Positions 35,942-44,210 of a DNA stretch of 64,000 nt are shown here, in pieces. The stretch's first letter is position 1; every line of letters starts with the position of its first letter. The DNA lies in NCBI RefSeq assembly GCF_040790665.1, contig NZ_CP160849.1, forward strand, positions 372,001 to 436,000, read 5' to 3'. The notes under the pieces are model-generated. The model did no database searches. It was not told the origin of the DNA and saw only the letters and a program-made list of their open reading frames with translations. The position numbers and the translations under genes were made by a program. This DNA comes from Sulfitobacter pontiacus. GTDB lineage: Bacteria; Pseudomonadota; Alphaproteobacteria; Rhodobacterales; Rhodobacteraceae.

Positions 35942-36597
35942 TAGGCGGCATCCCTTGGCTGAACATCATGATAAACTGTGCTAATCTGGCGCGACCGCGC
36001 CCCGACACGCATGTGCGTGGTCCCGACCGACACGCGCGTCCGGGGATTGGGGTCATGGCTCAGATCGGAGCGCGTACGGCCGCGCGCGCCGGCACGGGCA
36101 TAGACGGCCGTATCGAACCGCTCCCCAATGCGAAGCTCAAAATGGGAGCGCTGAGGCTTCAGGTTGACCAGGATCGATGTGATGAGCGTGAGCAAGCTGA
36201 CGTCGATCGACATGCCCGCCGCGAACACATCGTCCCCGTAGGCATCAATCCGAAACGTATGCGGATCCCCACCGTACTCAAACCATTCCGCAATCTCGGC
36301 GTCAAATCCGATGCCCGCGAGCGCGCGGCGAACAGCCCCGATCGTACCCTTTGCCCGGTGAACCTGCACCGCATAGACCAGCACCTGTCGCTTTTGGTTC
36401 TCAGGCCAAGCGCTGTCCCAAACCTCAACGGAAAACGCCCACGCCAAATAGGAGAGCAGATGCTCAGGACACAGCGATGCATCCCAGAGGCCGGCGATCG
36501 GATCGCCAAACCCGACCAAGCGGCCGGAGAGCTGCTCCAGCTCGCGCTCAATCTCTTGCGCATTTGGCGGCAAAATGGTGGGCAGATCAGACATCAC
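35941..36597 (-). CDS. P2 gpI-like tail/baseplate protein
   Basis: 218 residues. LPPNAQEIERELEQLSGRL, CPEHLLSYLAWAFSVEVWD and the following KRQVL segment are the family hallmarks of phage tail protein I, a baseplate wedge component. It overlaps gpJ by 11 bp, as in P2-like operons. Confidence 0.9.
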   Translation of the reverse strand: MMSDLPTILPPNAQEIERELEQLSGRLVGFGDPIAGLWDASLCPEHLLSYLAWAFSVEVWDSAWPENQKRQVLVYAVQVHRAKGTIGAVRRALAGIGFDAEIAEWFEYGGDPHTFRIDAYGDDVFAAGMSIDVSLLTLITSILVNLKPQRSHFELRIGERFDTAVYARAGARGRTRSDLSHDPNPRTRVSVGTTHMRVGARSRQISTVYHDVQPRDAA

Positions 36598-37489
36598 GCC
36601 CCCCGACCGTTACGGATACCGACGTACAATAGGCAGCCTCAGATGCATCAACCTCCAAATCAGCGCCGGGGCTGACCAGGGTAACCTTCTGCACACCCGC
36701 CAAGTGCAGCGCCGCATGCAATCCAGATACCGTGATGTCGTGACCTAAGCGATGCTGGTCCCAAACGAACGCAGATACGGACGCTTCCGCGGCCGCGCGC
36801 ACAACATCGGCATCGGGCCCCTCATACAGCGTCAGCACGGCCTCGAGCTGATACGGCACGATCGATGCGCCCTGGACGATGACTTGATCTGTCAGCGGCC
36901 GGATGTCTTCGTCATTGAGCTTATCAGACACCGTCTGGATCAGCGCAGCATGCCCGCTTCCGTCGCCTTCATCCGACAGCACGGTGACCAAGACTTGCCC
37001 AGGCGATGGCGATTCAACGCTGATGTCTTTCACCAAGGACGAGGCCGACAGCCCCCAGAACACATACGACCCGCGCGGGCCGGCCGTGGTGAACCCCTCA
37101 AGCGCCAGCTGCACCCGCGAGCGGAACCGGACGTCATCCTCGAGCACGGCCGGCACAGGCGGCAGTGCCGCAGGATCGGCCGGCTGGATTACCGCGCGCT
37201 CAACACCGTAGAACGCCGCCAGATGGTCCAGCTGCGCGCCACCTGCGAACGCCAGCATGTTGCCGCGGCCGGCATCATCAATTTCAGCGCGCAACAGCAG
37301 CTCGCGATATGCCCAAGCTTCAAGCACCTTGGTGATCGGCTCGCTCTCCAACCCCATGATCGGTGCGAGGCTTGGATCGCGCGCGACCAGCCATGCCTTG
37401 ATTTCCGCCAGGATCGTCTCAAAGTCCTTGCGATCGATGATCTCCGGAGCGGGCAGTCGCTCAAGATTGATTGCCGTGAACGCGCTCAT
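36587..37489 (-). CDS. P2 gpJ-like baseplate assembly protein
   Basis: 300 residues of the baseplate J family: RVERAVIQPAD-like N-terminal half, FRSRVQLALEGFTTAGP in the middle and a beta-rich C-terminal end. It builds the wedge linking hub to fibres. It overlaps gpW at an ATGA. Confidence 0.9.
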   Translation of the reverse strand: MSAFTAINLERLPAPEIIDRKDFETILAEIKAWLVARDPSLAPIMGLESEPITKVLEAWAYRELLLRAEIDDAGRGNMLAFAGGAQLDHLAAFYGVERAVIQPADPAALPPVPAVLEDDVRFRSRVQLALEGFTTAGPRGSYVFWGLSASSLVKDISVESPSPGQVLVTVLSDEGDGSGHAALIQTVSDKLNDEDIRPLTDQVIVQGASIVPYQLEAVLTLYEGPDADVVRAAAEASVSAFVWDQHRLGHDITVSGLHAALHLAGVQKVTLVSPGADLEVDASEAAYCTSVSVTVGGRDV

Positions 37490-37824
37490 CCGACCTCGAT
37501 CCCCGCGATGGTGACTTCGCGGCCGTCGGGTAGGTAGCGGCCGCTGAGATCAATGATAATTTTGCCAGGCTCAAAGGTCCGGAGCGTCACAGTGTCCACA
37601 TCGATACGCGGCTCCCATGTGATCAACGCCTCGGCCGTCGCCGCGATGATCGCTAGCTTGGTCGCCGAAGAATACGGCGCATCGATAAGATCGAACAAAC
37701 GGGAGCCATAGTCGCGCCGCATCACCCGCGACCCGATCGGGGTCGTCAGGATATCCCGGATGGATTGCCGGAGGTGGTCGATGCCGCCCAATTTACGGCC
37801 TGTGAGTGCGCTGATCCCATACAT
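37486..37824 (-). CDS. P2 gpW/T4 gp25-like baseplate protein
   Basis: 112 residues. LRQSIRDILTTPIGSRVMRR followed by DYGSRLFDLID is the GPW/gp25 signature, a lysozyme-like wedge protein that nucleates sheath assembly. Coupled to gpJ by an ATGA overlap; a dispersed 19-bp motif lies just upstream, between it and gpV. Confidence 0.92.
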   Translation of the reverse strand: MYGISALTGRKLGGIDHLRQSIRDILTTPIGSRVMRRDYGSRLFDLIDAPYSSATKLAIIAATAEALITWEPRIDVDTVTLRTFEPGKIIIDLSGRYLPDGREVTIAGIEVG

Positions 37825-37856
37825 GCGCCCACATTGGACAGGACAGGCGCTGCGAT

Positions 37857-37872
37857 CCTCTGGCGGTTCCCC
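37857..37872. repeat. Dispersed 19-bp motif, 16-bp copy
   Basis: CCTCTGGCGGTTCCCC, lacking the last three bases. It is intergenic, 6 bp beyond the gpV stop and 33 bp before the gpW start, so this copy is not constrained by coding. Confidence 0.82.
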
Positions 37873-37878
37873 ACTGAC

Positions 37879-38268
37879 CTACTTCGGACCGCCGGTGTCG
37901 CTAGGCCCAGGCTGAATGCCCCCATGCACATGAGACACCAAGCTGATCTCAGATGCCACGACATCGCCGGCACCGGTGATCGTGCCGGCAAAGTTGCCGG
38001 CCGGCACACCACCCGCGAACGGACCAGGGTAAATGATGCCATGCGCCGTGTTGCCACCCGGAGACAGGACCACCACCTGAGTGCCGACACTTGGCGGGAT
38101 CCAGAATTTCAGCTGCTCCGATCCGAGCTGCGCAATCTTGAGCCAATCGCTCTCCGCCCCGTCAGCCCATTTGACCTTGGCCCGATCGCCATCGCGCACC
38201 GTGACCGTGGCCACCATGATCATCCGCTCCACGGCCTGCATCAGCTGCGATAAGGTGAACTCAGACAT
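37879..38268 (-). CDS. P2 gpV-like baseplate spike protein
   Basis: 129 residues with an N-terminal OB-fold (ATVTVRDGDRAKVKWAD), SVGTQVVVLSPGGN, and a C-terminal VSHVHGGIQPGPSDTGGPK whose HxH pair could bind iron at the spike tip as in P2 gpV. Met 38268 begins the conserved helix; the frame stays open upstream into the next gene. Confidence 0.88.
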   Translation of the reverse strand: MSEFTLSQLMQAVERMIMVATVTVRDGDRAKVKWADGAESDWLKIAQLGSEQLKFWIPPSVGTQVVVLSPGGNTAHGIIYPGPFAGGVPAGNFAGTITGAGDVVASEISLVSHVHGGIQPGPSDTGGPK

Positions 38269-38797
38269 CGCCGGCCTCCGCCACATACTCCTGCTCATGC
38301 GCCGGCCCGATATCCGGCGACCAGGACGTCAGCAGCTGGGTCGGTCTCACGCCGTCATCGATAAAGTAACTCGGACCGATATCTGCCGCATGGGCCCACT
38401 CGACGCGCCAAACGTCGTACTGGTCCGCTTGCGGCGCAAACTCATCCGGCTCAACAGCCAAGACAGCGGCCGCGCCCCATGCGACCCCCAATCGGTTACT
38501 GTGCACCGCGGCCGCGAGCGCGCCGGCTGCCTTCAGCACCTCGCGCCGCACCTTCGGTGTCCGGTACCCGAGCACGATGCGCGCCTCGATCCGAACCAGG
38601 CACGGAAACTGGCCTGTATGCGGATCCTTGTCGGGATCCGGCTCGAGCTCCGACATCTGAACGATGATGGCCGGCACTTCCAAAGTTTTACGCGTCTCAT
38701 CTTCTGCCGCGACCGTCTTAAAGGTCGGAAACGCCGCCGCCAGCGTGGACACGACCGTGTCCAGGGCAGCGCCCAAATCAAGTGCTTCAGCCATCAT
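38261..38797 (-). CDS. Probable tail terminator/completion protein
   Basis: 178 residues, unassigned by motif. The alpha/beta pattern (N-terminal helix, FPTFKTVAAEDE, then IIVQMSELEP and a long strand VRIEARIVLGY) and the place between head-tail joining genes and the baseplate spike suit a Gp37-like tail terminator. ATGATG overlap with the upstream gene implies coupling. Confidence 0.6.
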   Translation of the reverse strand: MMAEALDLGAALDTVVSTLAAAFPTFKTVAAEDETRKTLEVPAIIVQMSELEPDPDKDPHTGQFPCLVRIEARIVLGYRTPKVRREVLKAAGALAAAVHSNRLGVAWGAAAVLAVEPDEFAPQADQYDVWRVEWAHAADIGPSYFIDDGVRPTQLLTSWSPDIGPAHEQEYVAEAGDV

Positions 38798-39327
38798 CCA
38801 ACTCCCAAGATTGTGCGCGCCCGAATTTCTGCCAGAAAGTGCTTCATGTAGATGCTATCGATATCCACAAAGACCTCGTCCTCGAGGTAGATCATCATCC
38901 GATCGGCAACCGACAGCGTCGCCTCGCCGATCGCCCATCGCTTCGACCCGTACCGCTTCATGACTTTGCGCTTGCCGCCTACCTTCGCAAAGAACGCGCC
39001 GTGGACCATCGTGTCGCCAAACTTGATCCCGCCATCGACCTTTTGCGGCCGGCCTTTGAACGCTGAAACCGGCAGATCATTGGCACCGAACCACAGCTTC
39101 AACGCATTGTTGCCCTTGCCGACCTTGTACTCCTTCAGACGACGGCGCAGCGCCTTAGCATTCCGCAGCCCGAGCTCCGTCTGCAGGCCAGTGGATGCCA
39201 GACGCCGAAGGGTCGCGGCCGTGCGCTTCAGCGCGCGTGATCGAGAGAGGTCTACCTGTTTGGGCGTTGCCGCATACCCGGCCGCGATCTTGTCGAGCTG
39301 ACCGTCGTCAAAGTCAAAGGCCAGCAT
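38794..39327 (-). CDS. Minor tail protein Z-like
   Basis: 177 residues. KRTAATLRRLASTGLQTELG followed by LRNAKALRRRLK resembles the prophage minor tail protein Z family of lambda-type phages, which connects the tail to the neck. The protein is very basic in its N-terminal half. Encoded between the head-tail joining and tail completion genes. Confidence 0.7.
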   Translation of the reverse strand: MLAFDFDDGQLDKIAAGYAATPKQVDLSRSRALKRTAATLRRLASTGLQTELGLRNAKALRRRLKEYKVGKGNNALKLWFGANDLPVSAFKGRPQKVDGGIKFGDTMVHGAFFAKVGGKRKVMKRYGSKRWAIGEATLSVADRMMIYLEDEVFVDIDSIYMKHFLAEIRARTILGVG

Positions 39328-39649
39328 TGTAGATCACATTCGGCACCGCCAGGATCAGCGTGGCGATCCCCGTACCGTCCAACTGTGGCTCTTCCAGAAT
39401 ATCAAAGGTGCGCCCCTCGATCACGGCCGTGTCGCCGCGCAAAACCTGCGACACATCGTCTTCACAGCAAACGAACCGCGGCCCAGGACCGTCGAACTCG
39501 AACTCGCCCAGGGTCGCCATCTGGCTCGGATCGTCAAAAATGCCAAGGACATCTGCCACTTTTTCCGACGCCCTGGTGATACTTGCCTTGGTGGCAAATT
39601 CCTCGACCTCGAAAAAAGCGGAGATGTCCTCCCAATCGGGATGGGGCAT
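39314..39649 (-). CDS. Head-tail joining protein (lambda gpFII-like)
   Basis: 111 residues. The N-terminal helix, then a beta-barrel pattern (RFVCCEDDVSQVLRGD, VIEGRTFDILEEPQLDG, ATLILA) fits the phage attachment/gpFII family that closes the head and accepts the tail. Confidence 0.75.
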   Translation of the reverse strand: MPHPDWEDISAFFEVEEFATKASITRASEKVADVLGIFDDPSQMATLGEFEFDGPGPRFVCCEDDVSQVLRGDTAVIEGRTFDILEEPQLDGTGIATLILAVPNVIYNAGL

Positions 39650-39652
39650 GGG

Positions 39653-39940
39653 TTACGCGTCGCGCGCTTCTTCGATGGCGGCAATCAGCTTGGCCTGGTT
39701 CATGCCGTCATACCCGTCAATCTCAAGCTCGGCCGCAATGACCTTCAGGTCCGCGACCTTCATCTTGCCCAGATCGCCTTCAGCTTTGGCAGCCTTACCC
39801 TTCGCCAGCTCGGCGCGGCCGCGGCTGATCAGGTTCTTTGCCAGATCCTCACCGATCTCCACCGTGGTGCCAGGCGTTTTGATTTTGCCCGCAATCGCGA
39901 TCGCGGAGGTGATTTTAACTTTCACTGTCTTTTCAGCCAT
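39653..39940 (-). CDS. Small head protein with a C-terminal HeH/Rho-N-like domain
   Basis: 95 residues: a beta-rich N-terminal half (KVKITSAIAIAGKIKTPG) and a C-terminal helix-extension-helix, KMKVADLKVIAAELEIDGYD (about 59-78) then AKLIAAIEEA. Similar proteins sit between capsid and neck genes and may help packaging, like lambda gpFI. Position and domain agree; the exact role is not established. Confidence 0.75.
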   Translation of the reverse strand: MAEKTVKVKITSAIAIAGKIKTPGTTVEIGEDLAKNLISRGRAELAKGKAAKAEGDLGKMKVADLKVIAAELEIDGYDGMNQAKLIAAIEEARDA

Positions 39941-40004
39941 TTTGAAATCCTAAGATTAAAGAGGTCAGAGGGAGCGAACCGGCCTGATCGGCCGGCTCAG
40001 ATCG

Positions 40005-42068
40005 TTATGCCGTCGGCTTGCGGCCGAGGCAGAAGCTCTCGGTGCGGCGCGCGGCGATATCGAAGTCCTGGTGCAGCACAACGCGGCGCGTCCCTGACAG
40101 CGACTGGGTGTAGGGATCGACCAGGATATCCAGAGCGCCCCACAGGCCGATGTAGACATCGCGCAGGTTGCCAAACAGCACGTCGCCGTTATCGAACTGG
40201 TTGGTGATCTCGGCTGTCGACCCGTTCACGGTACCGCCGTCTTCCCAGATCGTCTGGCCATTCGAGTTGGCAAACTTCTCGGTCGACTTGCAGTGACCGC
40301 GGAACTTGGAGTTACCCACGTAGCGCACCGAATCCGTCAGAGCGTTGTCGAGAGCGACCTCGCTCTCCATTTCGATGATTTCCGCATAGGTCGGCTGAAT
40401 ATCCGCGAAGGCCACAGCGTTGATACCGGAGTGGTTCAAGATGCCCAGGGGGTTATTTCCGACGCCGTCACCATAGTAGCCGTACCAATCGATGCCGAGT
40501 GCCAGATCCGTTGCCAAAGAACTGCGGAACTGCAGCTCAACATCCATCGAAGACTGCTGCATCATGCGACGCGTCACCCGGCCAAAGACACCAATGGTGG
40601 TCGGGCTCATTTTGACCAGCCCAGCGTCCATGCTGCCCTCGCCGACATCTTCGTCTTCACCGACGATGAACACGTTGCCCGAGCCGGTTTGACCAGGCAC
40701 ATCCAGATTGCCGACCAGACCGCCCATCGGCGTCCCCAGCTGCAGCAACGTGGCGCGATTGCGAAGCATTTCGATGAAGGACTGCGTGGCCAGGTTGGTA
40801 TCGATCAAGAACCCGCCTGTGTCACCCGGCGTGGCACCGGAGGTCGACGTATTCAGCGCGCGGGTCAGGACGTCGACGGGGACAGTGATCCCTTCGGAGC
40901 TGCGCCCCATCGTTTCCTGCGCGGCCGCCGATGCTTCGAATTCGAATGCAGCTGCGGCTTGTGCTGACCGGTCGCTTGGATTGAGCAAGGCCCGAGCTGC
41001 GCGAAGAAAGCTAAACCGACCCACCTCGGAGTCCGTCATGCCAACGACGCCTGCGTTGTCATCCAATGCGCGGTTACCAGTATCATCGGAACGGCCGCTG
41101 TTGCCGTTGCCATTCCCGCGCCCACCACCAACGTGATCGAGCAGGGTGCGGGTAAATTCATCAACGGACGTGCTGCCGCGGATCGCATCAGCTGCCAGCT
41201 GCTGCGCCGAATACTGCTCGCCCATTTCCAGCAATGCCGCAACTCGGGTCTGCTCGGCTTCTTGGCCGCGCGTCACCAGCGCTTGTGTTTCGGATGCCCG
41301 CTCAAGCACCTCGATCTCTTCTACGATGTTGCCGTTGTCGTCCACCTTGGCACGGACCAGGTGACCGGCTGCGTTGCGGAGAATGCGAATGTTCATATCG
41401 CCTGATCCTTCTGTTTCAGTTTGCGCTGTGCACGTTTGAGAATGGTTTGGAGTATTGGAGCCATCGCCGGTGGGTTCCTCTGGCGGTTCCCCCGCCGATC
41501 GACCGACCCCCACGGATGCATCCGCAGGAACGCTCACCATCGAGATTTCGAACGGCTCCCAATCGGTGATCGTGACCTTATCGCGCTCGCCTTCGACCTC
41601 TTCGGTTTTGATCGCGCGCACGAAGTAGCCGACCGACACGTGCCGGATCACACCGTCCACAATATCGGCCCAGATTTCGGCAGCCTTGGCGGAACGGCCA
41701 AACCGCAAAATGGCACGGCCGCGGCGATCACCGTCCACCGACGACGTCTCGACCACACCGATCTGAATGTCAGGGTTGTGGTTCCAGAGCACGGCCGCGC
41801 CATTGCGCAGGCGCGCGTCCGACATTGCCCCCGGCGAGTGGTCGAGGATTTCATCGCCGAACCAACGCGCGACCGGCTCCTCGGAGCTGAACGCCACCTC
41901 AACGGTGCGCGCCTCTTCATCGATCGTGCGCACAGCCGCCTGCCGGCGCAACGGGGCCCCGCCGCGGTTGGCGTTGACCTGCTCCACGGTCACCGACCGG
42001 GTCAGAGCTGCACCGATCAACGCAGCGGCCAAGCCGCTATTCGTCGTCAGGAGTTTTATTTTTGTCAT
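40005..42068 (-). CDS. Prohead protease-major capsid protein fusion (HK97-type)
   Basis: 687 residues in two parts. Residues about 1-190 are a prohead serine protease: DHSPGAMSDARLRNG, LWNHN with the catalytic His, and HVSVGY. Residues about 225-687 are a delta/scaffold region and an HK97-fold capsid protein (GGFLIDTNLATQSFIEMLR, FGRVTRRMMQQSSMDVE, IDWYGYYGDG). AAGGAGGAG precedes Met 42068. The linker contains a copy of the 19-bp motif. An internal ATG at 41396 (Met225) with an AGG upstream could make a separate scaffold-capsid protein, as lambda Nu3 starts inside C. Confidence 0.9.
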   Translation of the reverse strand: MTKIKLLTTNSGLAAALIGAALTRSVTVEQVNANRGGAPLRRQAAVRTIDEEARTVEVAFSSEEPVARWFGDEILDHSPGAMSDARLRNGAAVLWNHNPDIQIGVVETSSVDGDRRGRAILRFGRSAKAAEIWADIVDGVIRHVSVGYFVRAIKTEEVEGERDKVTITDWEPFEISMVSVPADASVGVGRSAGEPPEEPTGDGSNTPNHSQTCTAQTETEGSGDMNIRILRNAAGHLVRAKVDDNGNIVEEIEVLERASETQALVTRGQEAEQTRVAALLEMGEQYSAQQLAADAIRGSTSVDEFTRTLLDHVGGGRGNGNGNSGRSDDTGNRALDDNAGVVGMTDSEVGRFSFLRAARALLNPSDRSAQAAAAFEFEASAAAQETMGRSSEGITVPVDVLTRALNTSTSGATPGDTGGFLIDTNLATQSFIEMLRNRATLLQLGTPMGGLVGNLDVPGQTGSGNVFIVGEDEDVGEGSMDAGLVKMSPTTIGVFGRVTRRMMQQSSMDVELQFRSSLATDLALGIDWYGYYGDGVGNNPLGILNHSGINAVAFADIQPTYAEIIEMESEVALDNALTDSVRYVGNSKFRGHCKSTEKFANSNGQTIWEDGGTVNGSTAEITNQFDNGDVLFGNLRDVYIGLWGALDILVDPYTQSLSGTRRVVLHQDFDIAARRTESFCLGRKPTA
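41477..41495. repeat. Dispersed 19-bp motif, exact copy
   Basis: CCTCTGGCGGTTCCCCCGC inside the linker between protease and capsid domains, encoding AGEPPE at about residues 192-198 of the fusion. Confidence 0.88.
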
Positions 42069-43665
42069 CGGACTCCTCCTCTTCTTGATTTGAGTCGCCA
42101 GCTGGCGGCCGAACAGCGCCAGGCACCACGCCCAGAACCGAGGCCATGATGAACTCATCGGGAATGCCGGCCTTGCGCATGGCTTGGATATCGTCGGCGT
42201 AGGTGCGCCAAGTGGTGTCGGGATCGTCACCGCGACGCCGGATGATTTCAGACGGCGATGTGAGCATGTTGTTCTTGGCGTCAATTTCCGCTTTGACGTC
42301 CTTGGTCGGATCGACCCATGCCCACCGACGGCCCTGCCAGTAGACATTGCGGAACTTCTCGATGCGCTCCGGACGCAGGCGGATCGAATTGTTCACGACC
42401 AGCCCCGTCAAAAGCGCCGGCTCGAGCGCCGACTGATAGCAGCGGTCGATCAAGGTCTCGATCAACCACTCCTGCAGATCCATCCAGTGATCGCGCTCAT
42501 CCAGAACGCCCTGGCGGATCGAGCTGAAGTTGACGCCTTCAAGATCGTTGGCAAAGCTGACATAGGCCACACCCATGCCGGCACCGGCACCGCGCAGCAT
42601 CGACTTATGGAACGGGGCGAACTCGCCCGAGGGATACTGCTGGGTGAATGCCTTTGATTTCAGGCCCGTCGGCAGCTCTTGGAACACACCACCCGCGCTT
42701 TCGATGTAGAGCTCTTCGTCCTCCTGCTGTTCCTCATCGGGTTCAGGCCCATAGCCTTCCTCCCACTCGAGGAAACCACCGACCGACGCGCCGGTCCGCG
42801 CGCTGGTCAGCGCCGCATTTTCCAACCCACCCAGCATGTGCAAGCGCCACAACGACGTGGCAGCCCAGGGAATGCCCCGGCGCTGGCCCGTGATATCTTC
42901 CAGGAACCCATGAATGATCTCATCGGCCGGCACCCGATCGAGGCTGGTCCCGTTGAACGTGTAACCGGAGCCGGCTGGATCGCCGGTCATGAAGTAGAAT
43001 GCCAGCGGCCGGCCTTCCCGGCTGAACTCAATCCCCTGGCGTACGAAGCGACCATTGGCGAGACGATCGACGTTGTAGTCGACCGGGCACCGCTGCGGAT
43101 CCAGCACCTGCAGCGCATAGCGCATGGGGCCCGCGTTACGGCCGCGGATTTCGCGGATCATGAACTCGCCGTCTTTGGCAGCGGTTTTGACCGCCCCCTT
43201 GCAGATCATCCGAAAGCTGCGCTTGCCAGTGATATCGCAGTTAGAAGCCCGCTGCCATTTGCGCCACCACGCCTCGAGCGCTTCGTTTGCCCCCCGATCG
43301 AGCGCACCGTTGCTGTCCCGCGCCTGCGCCTGAAGCGCAAATCCGCGGTGCCCTACAATATTCTGATCGCACAGACGCAGGAACGACTTCAGATAGTCGT
43401 TCTTCTGTGCCTCCTCTCGCGAGCGCGCGACCAGTACACGCTGATTGCGGTCGATGACCTGGTCAGCTGTCAGCGGAGTGGTTGACCAATTAGACGTGAG
43501 CCTGTCCGAGATCGCAGCGTCGAACCCGCGATTACCCACCGCGGGGCGCATAGGCTTATTGCGCCGGCCCACCTTCGGGATCGAGCTCTCGACCATGACC
43601 ACGGGCGCGCTCGGCTCCTGGCGATTGCCCTCGCCGGAATCGCGCGCTTTACCAAAACCAAACAT
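42037..43665 (-). CDS. Portal protein (lambda gpB family)
   Basis: 542 residues. ARSREEAQKNDYLKSFLRLC, LQVLDPQRCPVDYN and the later GVNFSSIRQGVLDERDHW stretch define the lambda-type portal, the dodecameric ring through which DNA enters. The acidic C-terminal tail overlaps the protease-capsid gene by 32 bp. Confidence 0.93.
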   Translation of the reverse strand: MFGFGKARDSGEGNRQEPSAPVVMVESSIPKVGRRNKPMRPAVGNRGFDAAISDRLTSNWSTTPLTADQVIDRNQRVLVARSREEAQKNDYLKSFLRLCDQNIVGHRGFALQAQARDSNGALDRGANEALEAWWRKWQRASNCDITGKRSFRMICKGAVKTAAKDGEFMIREIRGRNAGPMRYALQVLDPQRCPVDYNVDRLANGRFVRQGIEFSREGRPLAFYFMTGDPAGSGYTFNGTSLDRVPADEIIHGFLEDITGQRRGIPWAATSLWRLHMLGGLENAALTSARTGASVGGFLEWEEGYGPEPDEEQQEDEELYIESAGGVFQELPTGLKSKAFTQQYPSGEFAPFHKSMLRGAGAGMGVAYVSFANDLEGVNFSSIRQGVLDERDHWMDLQEWLIETLIDRCYQSALEPALLTGLVVNNSIRLRPERIEKFRNVYWQGRRWAWVDPTKDVKAEIDAKNNMLTSPSEIIRRRGDDPDTTWRTYADDIQAMRKAGIPDEFIMASVLGVVPGAVRPPAGDSNQEEEESDDKNKTPDDE

Positions 43666-44204
43666 CAGCGACCAAACCTCACTTTAACCTGCCGGCCGGT
43701 CAGACGTCGGCGTTTTCCATTGGGGCTCTCGCGCGCGATCTCGCGCTTGTACCGATCGCGCAGCAACATCAGGTCAGCGATCGATGTACGTACCAGCGAC
43801 CGGCCGTTGATCGCGTAGCTTTCCTGATCCTTCGTCGCGCGCCCCTCGATGACCGCCTCGATCGAGGCAAGCACTCGCTGCGCGTGACCACGTGCCTCAA
43901 ACCCGGCATCGACCGACACCAGATCCGCAGCGATGGTCAGCTGGCCGGCTTCGACCTCATGCACATCCTCCCCAGAGACGGCACGGACCGACACCGCATA
44001 GGTGCCAGCGTCCCAACCCGAGGTGACGGCCGCGGTTTCGGCGAACAAATGCCCAGACCCGAGCGGTGCCGCTTCCAGATCGATCGAAGACGGACCACGG
44101 ATGATCGCCGTCAATGTCCACTCGGGTGCCAGATATGCATCGACATGCACCTCTGCCTTGATGCTTAAGCCGGCAGTGACTGATCTGGGAAACTGATGGA
44201 GCAA
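43665..44204 (-). CDS. Head-tail joining (gpW-like) protein with an N-terminal beta domain
   Basis: 179 residues. The C-terminal part (about 110-179; IEAVIEGRATKDQESYAING, SLVRTSIADLMLLRDRYKRE) is the gpW-like helical region usually encoded between terminase and portal. It is preceded by an Ig-like beta domain (about 10-100) that lambda gpW lacks. Overlaps portal by one base. Confidence 0.7.
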   Translation of the reverse strand: MLHQFPRSVTAGLSIKAEVHVDAYLAPEWTLTAIIRGPSSIDLEAAPLGSGHLFAETAAVTSGWDAGTYAVSVRAVSGEDVHEVEAGQLTIAADLVSVDAGFEARGHAQRVLASIEAVIEGRATKDQESYAINGRSLVRTSIADLMLLRDRYKREIARESPNGKRRRLTGRQVKVRFGR

Positions 44205-44210
44205 ACCTGA

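Noticed and set aside
41421-42149. 242-codon plus-strand frame opposite the protease-capsid fusion
   Set aside because: Shadow frame; the minus-strand product has clear protease motifs and a strong ribosome binding site.
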